Source: JBEBVQ01 sp037190845 | GTDB taxonomy: Bacteria; Bacteroidota; Bacteroidia; Chitinophagales; Chitinophagaceae | DNA: 64,000 nucleotides | Assembly: GCA_037190845.1 (NCBI GenBank) | Contig: JBBCJI010000003.1 | Location: 248,001 to 312,000 of the forward strand | Direction: 5' to 3' | Shown: positions 57,405 to 64,000 of the stretch, piece after piece | How the letters are laid out: the number at the start of each line of letters is the position of its first letter | How positions within the stretch are numbered: position 1 is the stretch's first letter | Translations under genes and position numbers: made by a program | The notes under the pieces: model-generated | Told to the model about the DNA's origin: nothing | Databases searched by the model: none | What the model saw: only the letters and a program-made list of their open reading frames with translations

Positions 57405-60400
57405 TTAAATGTGCTTCTTCATCATAATATCCAACTCCTCATCTCCTGCTATAATCGCATCATTGTTACGTACCCTTGAGAGGTAGTTCACATTCGGCAA
57501 TACGTGCAGGTGTTCCAGTACATAGAATACACGTTGCTTATTATCACTTTTTCTCAGTTTGGAGATTTCGCTCTCCGGATCATTTACATCACCAAATGTG
57601 ATACAATTACCGCCGCAGGCCGTAGCACAGGCCGTAGTCGCTTCTCCGTCTTTTACCGGGCGTCCTTCTTTCTTGGCGTGCAGCTTCGCATCCTGCAGAC
57701 GCTGTACGCAGAACGAACATTTTTCCATCACACCGCGGCTACGCACCGTAACATCCGGATTGAGCACCATGCGTGTCAGATCATCATTTACATCATCGCG
57801 GCGGCCATCTTCGTACAAGTTGTCTGCGAAGCAGTCTGCATCATTCCAGTCCATCCAGTTGAAGTGACGTACTTTGTACGGACAGTTATTCGCACAGTAT
57901 TTAGTGCCGATACAACGGTTGTACGCCATCTGGTTAAGACCTTCAGAACTGTGGTTGGTAGCTGATACCGGACAAACGTTTTCACACGGTGCATTATCAC
58001 AATGCTGGCACATCATCGGCTGGAATACCGTCTGGATGCTATCCGGATCATCGGGGTTACCGCTGAAGTAACGGTCGATACGTATCCAGTGCATTTCCTG
58101 AGCCTTCAGTACGTGCGTCTTGCCAACAACAGAAATATTGTTTTCTGCCTGACAAGCAATCACGCAGGCACCGCAGCCTGTACAAGTGTTCAGGTCAATC
58201 GACATGCCCCAATGGATACCGGGAGCTTCGTGTACCGGATAAAGTGTTCCGTTCTTGCGGAAACCTTCTTCATCAAATATCTCAGCTTCCCCATGCTCGC
58301 CACCATGGCTGTCGTCATGATGTTCCCAGGGAAGATGTGTATAGTGACCCAGTTCCTTCTGACGTTCTTTCAGGAGGTGATCAGGATCTTTTTTGAATTC
58401 TTCTAAAGTGTACTCGTGTATGATGGGACGACCCTCATAACTGAAGTGCGTTTGTGTAATTGCAACCGGGTACGTATCCGCAGCTTTTTCTACAGTAACG
58501 GCTGTGTTCTGGTAAGAAATAGTCGTACCGTTGAACGCAGTAAAAGGATAAGCGTTTTTACCGGTATCAGCAGCAGCGCGGCCTACACCTTTATCACGAC
58601 CATAACCAAGCGGAATAGCCACTACATCATTGTGCAGACCCGGCACTACCACGATGGGCAACGTAATCTCTTTACCGTTCCATTTAACGGTTGCCTGCTT
58701 TTTATTGTGATCTACCTGATTGATACCTGTAAGCTCCGCATCGAATTTTTCTTTTGCTGTCTTGGGCGACATACAAATGTAGTTGTCCCAGGTAGCGCGG
58801 GTAATCGGATCAGGCATTTCCTGCAGCCAGGGGTTATTGCTCCAGGCGCCACCATGACCAATAGCAAGTGTGGTGTACAACACCAACTCTATTCCGTCTG
58901 ATTTAGGCTGGCGACCAATAGCATTAACTGCGCCCTGCAGATCCCCATTGAAAGAGGCTCCCGCAAAAGAAGTCTGTTGAGGTTCTATAACGCCGTCCTG
59001 CAGCGCTTTATCAAAATTAACCTGTCCTCCGAGTTTGCTTACCCAATGCTGTTGCCAGAAATCCAGCCATGTAATTCCGGCATCCGCCCAGATCAGCAGG
59101 CTGTCCTGGAATGCACGGGTCTTGAACAGGGGTGCAATAGCCGGCTGCATCAGGCTGTAATAACCGGTCTTGGGTTCTGCATCACCCCAGCTTTCAAGCC
59201 AGTGATGATCCGGAGTAATGATCGCTGCTTTCTGAGCAGTTTCATCAAAACGGTCTGCAAAAGAAACGGTGAGGGCTACCTTGGCAAGGCCGGTATTGAA
59301 TTTTTCAGCATCAAAGTAATCATAGGAAGGGTTAACGTCGTGCATCAGCAGAGCGCCGACATTACCGGCGTTCATATCTTCCACAAGCCGTACCATTTCA
59401 CCGTCAATACCCTGCTTGTAATGGCTGTTAACAGCCCAGTTGATCGTATTACCTGTAGCTCCGATCGCATCATTGATCGCATTGATAACGACCTGTACAT
59501 GCTTATCATTGGAACCACATACTACCAGACCTGAAGTTTCTTTCAGCTCTTTTGCAGCGCGGGTAATGGTTGTATTCAATGCATCACTTCCGAAAGAAGG
59601 TTTTGCACCGGTTGTAATAGCATTATAAAGCGCAACGGCTACGGCGCCTACTTCAGAAGGCTTGCAGGTAGCACGGAAATCCGCAGATGCACCTGAAATC
59701 GTATGATTTGTCTCGATCTGATAATGACGGGACATTTCTTTTTTCTGTGCAGTCACCTTACGTCCGTCAGCATACTGTGCTGAAAACTCAACGGGTGACA
59801 ACCAGTTACCGAGGAAGTCGGCATCCAGGCTCAGAATAGTGCGGGCTTTATCAAAATGATAGGAAGGCAATGCACGTTTGCCATAGCTTTCCTCATTAGC
59901 CAGCAACATGCCGGAATAAGAAATAGCATCGTAAGTAACATGCTTTGCTGAAGGGTATTTGCTGATAAAACGGCTGATCACCTCTTTAGTCGTAGGACTG
60001 ATGATCGAAGACGTAAGGAGATAAATAGCCTTCCCTCCAGCAGCGGCAAGCGCTTCTTTTACGCGGCGATCAATCGCTTCGAAAGTAGCTTCCTGATGGC
60101 CTCCGTCTGCGGTACGCACCTGCGGCTGGCGAAGACGTGTTTTATCATACAGATTCAATACTGCAGCCTGCACACGGGCAGAAGAACTGCCTGCAGTAAT
60201 GGAAGACAACTTGTTGCCATCCAGTTTAATAGGACGACCGTCGCGTGTTTTTACTACTACCGCGCAATATTCCCCTCCGTCAACAAAAGTGGAAGCATAG
60301 TAGTTGGGAACACCGGGTACAATATCTTCCGGCTTAATGGCATAAGGAATGGCACGCCGTACGGGCATTTCACAACTGGCTGCCAGCATGGCGGCGGCGG

Positions 60401-60569
60401 TACTGAAGCCAAGATACTTCAGGAAATCGCGACGCGGCGTGGTCGCATTGAGCAAATTATCACTGATATCCAGCGGCAACGGTTCTTTAAACTCGTTGGC
60501 AACTGCTTCCTGATGAGCCGGATTGTTCTCAAGCTCTTCCAGTCCTTTCCAGTATTGTTTTTGACTCAT
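57405..60569 (-). CDS. actB: Alternative complex III iron-sulfur subunit ActB (Mo-less, Tat signal)
   Basis: This 1054-residue protein combines a molybdopterin-oxidoreductase-like domain without cofactor (about residues 80-750) and a C-terminal ferredoxin-like part. A twin-arginine lipoprotein-type signal is present (PRRDFLKYLGFSTAAAMLAASC, about residues 46-66). Four iron-sulfur cluster sites follow: CTGCGACVIAC, CQHCDNAPCENVCP, CIGTKYCANNCP and CSFCVQRL ... CATACGGNC. Three [4Fe-4S] and one [3Fe-4S] are expected from family structures. It conveys electrons from ActC toward ActA. The Tat pathway and an iron-sulfur carrier (Nfu) encoded in this window would serve it. Confidence 0.95.
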   Translation of the reverse strand: MSQKQYWKGLEELENNPAHQEAVANEFKEPLPLDISDNLLNATTPRRDFLKYLGFSTAAAMLAASCEMPVRRAIPYAIKPEDIVPGVPNYYASTFVDGGEYCAVVVKTRDGRPIKLDGNKLSSITAGSSSARVQAAVLNLYDKTRLRQPQVRTADGGHQEATFEAIDRRVKEALAAAGGKAIYLLTSSIISPTTKEVISRFISKYPSAKHVTYDAISYSGMLLANEESYGKRALPSYHFDKARTILSLDADFLGNWLSPVEFSAQYADGRKVTAQKKEMSRHYQIETNHTISGASADFRATCKPSEVGAVAVALYNAITTGAKPSFGSDALNTTITRAAKELKETSGLVVCGSNDKHVQVVINAINDAIGATGNTINWAVNSHYKQGIDGEMVRLVEDMNAGNVGALLMHDVNPSYDYFDAEKFNTGLAKVALTVSFADRFDETAQKAAIITPDHHWLESWGDAEPKTGYYSLMQPAIAPLFKTRAFQDSLLIWADAGITWLDFWQQHWVSKLGGQVNFDKALQDGVIEPQQTSFAGASFNGDLQGAVNAIGRQPKSDGIELVLYTTLAIGHGGAWSNNPWLQEMPDPITRATWDNYICMSPKTAKEKFDAELTGINQVDHNKKQATVKWNGKEITLPIVVVPGLHNDVVAIPLGYGRDKGVGRAAADTGKNAYPFTAFNGTTISYQNTAVTVEKAADTYPVAITQTHFSYEGRPIIHEYTLEEFKKDPDHLLKERQKELGHYTHLPWEHHDDSHGGEHGEAEIFDEEGFRKNGTLYPVHEAPGIHWGMSIDLNTCTGCGACVIACQAENNISVVGKTHVLKAQEMHWIRIDRYFSGNPDDPDSIQTVFQPMMCQHCDNAPCENVCPVSATNHSSEGLNQMAYNRCIGTKYCANNCPYKVRHFNWMDWNDADCFADNLYEDGRRDDVNDDLTRMVLNPDVTVRSRGVMEKCSFCVQRLQDAKLHAKKEGRPVKDGEATTACATACGGNCITFGDVNDPESEISKLRKSDNKQRVFYVLEHLHVLPNVNYLSRVRNNDAIIAGDEELDIMMKKHI

Positions 60570-60652
60570 ATTGTTTCTGAATGTGCTAATGTGCTGATTG
60601 CTGCCGGCACAATTATATATAATTCAATACTTTCTTAACTACTAAAATTTAA

Positions 60653-61900
60653 TTAATAGTGACATTTCTGACACTCCAGACCACCAATATCCTCAACTGT
60701 AACACCTGTCCGATGGCCTGATTTTATTTCTTCATGGAATTTCTGGTAAATGCTGTAATAATCATTATTCGCAAACTGCACTTCTGTCTGGCGATGACAA
60801 TTAATACACCAGCCCATTGACAGCGGAGAAAACTGGAATACCTCATCCATTCCCTCAATAGAGCCATGGCATTGCTGGCATTGCACTCCACCCACCGCAA
60901 CGTGCTGAGAGTGATTGAAATAAACGTGATCGGGCAGATTGTGGATCTTCACCCAGGGGATTGGAGTAGCGAGAATATTCCCTTCCGCATCCCGGTTATA
61001 ATCTTTCTTTACAGGATCCCAACCGGTATAGGAATAGAGCTTATGAATCTCAGCAGTTCCATCTACTTTCTTTCCTTCAGCAGTAAACAAATCATCTCCG
61101 GTGTATTCATCAATCTGCTTATGACAGTTCATACACACGTTACCCGAAGGAATCAAAGCATGTCTGCTCTTTTCCGCTCCTCCGTGGCAATACAAACAGT
61201 TGATCTGGTTAATTCCGGCATGTACTTTATGAGAATAAAAAATCGGCTGTTCCGGCATATAATTTTGCTGGCGCCCCATTTCTATTCCTCCGTTCACAAT
61301 CCAGTAACCTGCACCTATGAAAACAACAATGGCAACAATAGCAATAACCGTTTTATTGCGGTAGAGAGGAATGTCTCTGGGCGTTGTCTGGCCATCTTTT
61401 TCATTGGCAGCACGACGGAGACTTGTGTTGATGCGCCATAATATCAAGGCCAGCAAGAGAAGCACTACCGTAATGATACTGTACAACCAGGTATTGTCTT
61501 CCTGTGGAGCACCGCCCTGTGCGGTTACCGGCCCAGCCGGACCTGCAGGCTCTACGGAGTTTACATAATCCACGATCGCATCAATCTCTTCATTAGAGAG
61601 ATTGGGGAATCCGGTCATGGCCGTTTTGTTCCATTTATTATATATCTCCACCGCATACTTGTCGCCGCTGGCGATGAGTGCAGCTGAGTTATGGATCCAT
61701 TTATACAACCACTCCTTATTAGGAACACGCTTGTCCATATCCTTAAGGGCAGGCCCCGTGGCATCCTTCAGCGGATTATGGCAACTGGCGCAGTTGGACT
61801 GGAATAAGGCCTTGCCATCAGGCGCAGCCACCGAAAAAGAATGGGTAAAGACAAAAGCTATTACGAAAGCAAATGCGCTCCGTGCGATTCTCTGGAACAT
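60653..61900 (-). CDS. actA: Alternative complex III multiheme cytochrome c ActA with extra N-terminal heme domain
   Basis: This 415-residue protein (start ATG 61900; a GTG at 61921 is an alternative) has a signal peptide MFQRIARSAFAFVIAFVFTH. A monoheme cytochrome domain comes first (CASCH, about residue 37), then two membrane segments (about 137-155 and 178-200), then five CxxCH sites: CLYCH, CMNCH, CQQCH, CINCH and CQKCH. That is six heme sites, where the classical ActA is pentaheme. The monoheme domain therefore looks like a fused cytochrome. It heads the act-cox cluster. Confidence 0.93.
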   Translation of the reverse strand: MFQRIARSAFAFVIAFVFTHSFSVAAPDGKALFQSNCASCHNPLKDATGPALKDMDKRVPNKEWLYKWIHNSAALIASGDKYAVEIYNKWNKTAMTGFPNLSNEEIDAIVDYVNSVEPAGPAGPVTAQGGAPQEDNTWLYSIITVVLLLLALILWRINTSLRRAANEKDGQTTPRDIPLYRNKTVIAIVAIVVFIGAGYWIVNGGIEMGRQQNYMPEQPIFYSHKVHAGINQINCLYCHGGAEKSRHALIPSGNVCMNCHKQIDEYTGDDLFTAEGKKVDGTAEIHKLYSYTGWDPVKKDYNRDAEGNILATPIPWVKIHNLPDHVYFNHSQHVAVGGVQCQQCHGSIEGMDEVFQFSPLSMGWCINCHRQTEVQFANNDYYSIYQKFHEEIKSGHRTGVTVEDIGGLECQKCHY

Positions 61901-61966
61901 CGGCTTGAAGGATTCTGGCACAGCGATAAATTTGAAAATTAACGTTCCCTTTAATTAAAGCGTGGG

Positions 61967-61974
61967 CAAAACTA
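61967..61974 (-). promoter_or_regulatory. -7 box TAGTTTTG upstream of the act-cox cluster
   Basis: TAGTTTTG on the minus strand fits TAnnTTTG and lies 66 bp before ATG 61900. It is the only good match near the head of the eight-gene cluster. The -33 region shows no clear TTTG. Confidence 0.45.
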
Positions 61975-62236
61975 CAACACAATGACGATAATTTATACAC
62001 ATTTTAAGAAAAATGTTTTTCAATACCAGCGCGGGTTTTAGCCCATTTTTTTATTTATAATTTTTCTAAATGTCATTATTGTGTCACCAGAAAAAGGACA
62101 AAAAAAATTCCCGAATTTGAAAATGAAGGAATTTGAATATGTTTGTGTGGTCTAAAATAAATTGTGATTAATTTATATGTTATGAATAGAAAAGCGAACA
62201 TTATCTGTTACGACATCTCATTTTCAAATTCCCAAA
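61975..62236. other. Gene-free stretch with AT-rich DNA and AATTTGAAAATG repeats
   Basis: No gene is seen. The DNA is AT-rich, with GAATTTGAAAATGAAGGAAT at 62112-62131 and an inverted copy CTCATTTTCAAATTCCCAAA at 62217-62236. The rest is likely the upstream region of the act-cox promoter. Confidence 0.45.
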
Positions 62237-62389
62237 TCATTGTTGTCCGGGGAAAGTAGTCATAAATTCCTTGAAGTCCGTAGCTGTAAACCGTTTCAGA
62301 CGTTTATATAAAACAGGGGGCTTAGTTTCACCATACGAAGGCGGGCATGTAGCGGCAACGATCGTTTGCCCTTGACCACAGTGATTCCC
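62237..62389 (-). pseudogene. 50-codon 3' gene fragment, unrecognised
   Basis: On the minus strand a frame with no ATG near its start runs from after a TGA at 62390-62392 to TGA at 62237-62239. It ends with a protein-like sequence, KRFTATDFKEFMTTFPGQQ, preceded by GQTIVAATCPPSYGETK. The composition looks like a real C-terminus rather than random sequence, but I do not recognise the family and see no start codon or promoter. It is flanked on both sides by AATTTGAAAATG repeats. Confidence 0.35.
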
Positions 62390-62401
62390 TCATTTTCAAA
62401 T

Positions 62402-62548
62402 TCATATACTCCCCGTCCGTCCGCCATCCACAGGTATGCTGACGCCATTTACATACGCTGCCGCCGGTGTGGCGAGGAAAGTCGCTACAACCGCTATCTC
62501 TTCGGGAGGGTCTTGCCCAGGAAGCCACCGCCCCGCGGATGGTGTTGG
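62402..62548 (-). pseudogene. 3' remnant of a short-chain dehydrogenase/reductase gene
   Basis: Read on the minus strand, 62402-62548 encodes a C-terminus characteristic of the SDR family: GRWLPGQDPPEEIAVVAT, then FLATPAAAYVNGVSIPVDGG and RTGSI before the stop TGA (62402-62404). In intact SDR enzymes this is preceded by about 200 residues with the Rossmann fold and the YxxxK site; none of that is present. Just upstream, ANTIRG in another frame recalls the vNxIxPG turn that normally lies some 40 residues earlier, suggesting an internal deletion plus a frameshift. Confidence 0.55.
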
Positions 62549-62626
62549 CCTCAGTATTAGATGATATATGGTTGTTATTGAAACAGCAATATAAGTATTA
62601 GCAGGACAAAAGTATATTGTATAAAA

Positions 62627-64000
62627 CTACCTGATCAAGATAACATCACCTTTCCGAAGTATTTTCCCGCCGCCCGGGCATTCTGCCGTCAGCAGATAAA
62701 AGTAAGTTCCCGTTTCTGCAGGCTGCCCTCTGTATATACCATCCCAGTGTGTATTATAGTCAAAAGCGGCAAAAACCTTTTCTCCCCAGCGGTTGAATAT
62801 ATTAATATTATAATTAAATATATTAGTGGCCGGCTGGAGTACCGGGCCAAAATCATCGTTAATACCATCTCTGTTGGGAGTAAAGGCATCCGGCATATAC
62901 AGTTTACAACAGACATTTGCCGGTATCATTACGTTTGCGGTGTCCGGACATCCATTGCTTCCCAGACCTATAACCTGCACCTGAGCGGATAAGGACGAAA
63001 GGTAAACAGAGTTCGTGTTACCATCTCCTAAAAAATGGCCGTTGTTATACCATTCATAGTGATCGGCGCCAGTCGCTGTCAGCAGGATTGTATCACCGAT
63101 ACATAAACGATCCTCCCGGTTTATTGAAACGCTTATTTCCGGATGGGGCAGAACGGAAAGTACCAGTACGACGAGAGAATCGCATCCGTTTACCGTCGTC
63201 AAGGCATTGTAATAAGTCCCCGGAGTATCCAGCCAGGTGCCATTAAATAAATACTGTTCATTACGACAGAGTGCTTCCGCTATTTCGTGACGGACATTGG
63301 AAAAGACCTGGACAACCGTGTCGGTCGTATAGGAGCATTCACCCATCTCTGTGGTTAATGTGTATCGTCCTGCATGGACAGATTGTGCATCGGGAATGAC
63401 AGGCGAGGCAGACGTGTCATGAAAGTTCTCCGGGCCGGCCCAGCTACGCCTCACACCGGGCGAAGCATTGGTATCCCAAAGGATCAGACCGGATCCGGCA
63501 CAAACAGGATCATTATACCTGATTTCCGTTACCGGCGAAGGTAATATGGTGACATGAACAGAATCCGTGTAAGTCACCGTATCCATACTAATCGTCAGGA
63601 CATATATGCCCCCGTTAGCTTCAGAAGTCACTGGTATTAACGGGTTCGGAACAGCGGCATGGAACCCTGATGGCCCGCTCCATGAATAGACGGCTCCGGG
63701 AATACTGTCCGGGTAACTGAACAGCCTCAGGGTATCGCCTGCACAGACAGGCGTATTGCTGCCTGTAGCAATGCCGCCCCAAAACATACTGAACACTACG
63801 CCTGCACGGTTTACCCAGTTTGCGTGTACTTCAATGCTATTGATATTACCGTGGATCCTCACCTCTGCCCCTTTGCCCGGATATTGATATGGATCAGGTA
63901 AGGCCTCCAGATTCCCGTTGTTGATGGGGACCATTCCCTGATTACAACCCGGAAAAGATGAAACATTCGATGCCGTAAGATAATAAGGAGACCCATTGAC
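62627..64000 (-). CDS. Type B T9SS surface protein, C-terminal part (cut by window edge)
   Basis: The frame stays open to the right edge of the window, so at least 457 residues are seen and the N-terminus is missing; the Met at 63934 is internal. Ig-like segments recur (VCAGDTLRLFSYPDSIPGA, VCAGSGLILWDTNASPG). The end is a gliding-motility-associated C-terminal domain: MPDAFTPNRDGINDDFGPVL ... NIFNRWGEKVFAAFDYNTHWDG ... ETGTYFYLLTAE, which directs type B secretion. It resembles the tail of the 1337-residue protein at 36243-40256, although the rest is different. Confidence 0.88.
   Translation of the reverse strand, partial: VNGSPYYLTASNVSSFPGCNQGMVPINNGNLEALPDPYQYPGKGAEVRIHGNINSIEVHANWVNRAGVVFSMFWGGIATGSNTPVCAGDTLRLFSYPDSIPGAVYSWSGPSGFHAAVPNPLIPVTSEANGGIYVLTISMDTVTYTDSVHVTILPSPVTEIRYNDPVCAGSGLILWDTNASPGVRRSWAGPENFHDTSASPVIPDAQSVHAGRYTLTTEMGECSYTTDTVVQVFSNVRHEIAEALCRNEQYLFNGTWLDTPGTYYNALTTVNGCDSLVVLVLSVLPHPEISVSINREDRLCIGDTILLTATGADHYEWYNNGHFLGDGNTNSVYLSSLSAQVQVIGLGSNGCPDTANVMIPANVCCKLYMPDAFTPNRDGINDDFGPVLQPATNIFNYNINIFNRWGEKVFAAFDYNTHWDGIYRGQPAETGTYFYLLTAECPGGGKILRKGDVILIR

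Noticed and set aside
62328..62528. 66-codon minus-strand frame in the SDR-remnant region
   Set aside because: It reads the SDR remnant out of frame; the meaningful translation is in another frame ending at 62402.

Overview
The window is typical of a Bacteroidota chromosome, most likely a Chitinophagaceae-like aerobe (the family is my inference). Support comes from promoters of the Bacteroidota type (TAnnTTTG boxes close upstream of genes), several proteins with type IX secretion (T9SS) C-terminal signals, DUF1573 and DUF4421 proteins, a NarL-type two-component pair with a TPR kinase, and a full alternative complex III locus. No rRNA, tRNA, CRISPR array, prophage or transposase gene was found.

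Layout. Positions 1-5500 hold the first codons of an aminotransferase, two small secreted DUF1573 proteins, a heptosyltransferase-like GT9 enzyme, a threonylcarbamoyl-AMP synthase, an aldehyde dehydrogenase and inorganic pyrophosphatase. Positions 5500-19700 are mostly housekeeping: a half-size TauE protein overlapping asnS, yidC, a stand-alone C-terminal transketolase half with a SUI1/eIF1-like protein, an alpha/beta hydrolase, a CBS protein, HU, a TPR protein, a 31-residue mS38/COX24-like basic protein, RNase G/E, an orphan HsdR-N-like nuclease domain, an S41 protease and a BadF-type kinase. Positions 19800-25600 carry an OmpA-family porin, a polyprenyl synthase and uvrA.

Positions 25650-40260 form a secretome block. 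It contains a reprolysin-type metalloprotease preceded by a lipoprotein that looks like a free-standing copy of the protease propeptide, an SGNH hydrolase, a kinase/response-regulator pair and two very large repeat proteins. Four of these carry T9SS tails. A further type B T9SS protein runs off the right edge.

Positions 40300-50020 hold a polytopic membrane protein, tatA, gcvP, a small secreted protein, an aminotransferase, manC, an Nfu iron-sulfur protein and a DUF4421 protein. Positions 50132-61921 are one long minus-strand respiratory cluster, actABCDEF-coxB-coxA. It would carry electrons from quinol through alternative complex III to an aa3-type oxidase. ActB has a twin-arginine signal and so needs the Tat system, whose TatA subunit is also encoded here.

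The intergenic DNA is notable. There are three inverted-repeat elements of about 98, 183 and 369 bp, two near-perfect palindromes placed exactly at convergent gene ends, a degenerate AATTTGAAAATG-type repeat family scattered between genes, and gene fragments near 62.2-62.5 kb. The observation I find most worth following is the propeptide-like lipoprotein encoded 6 bp upstream of its matching secreted protease.
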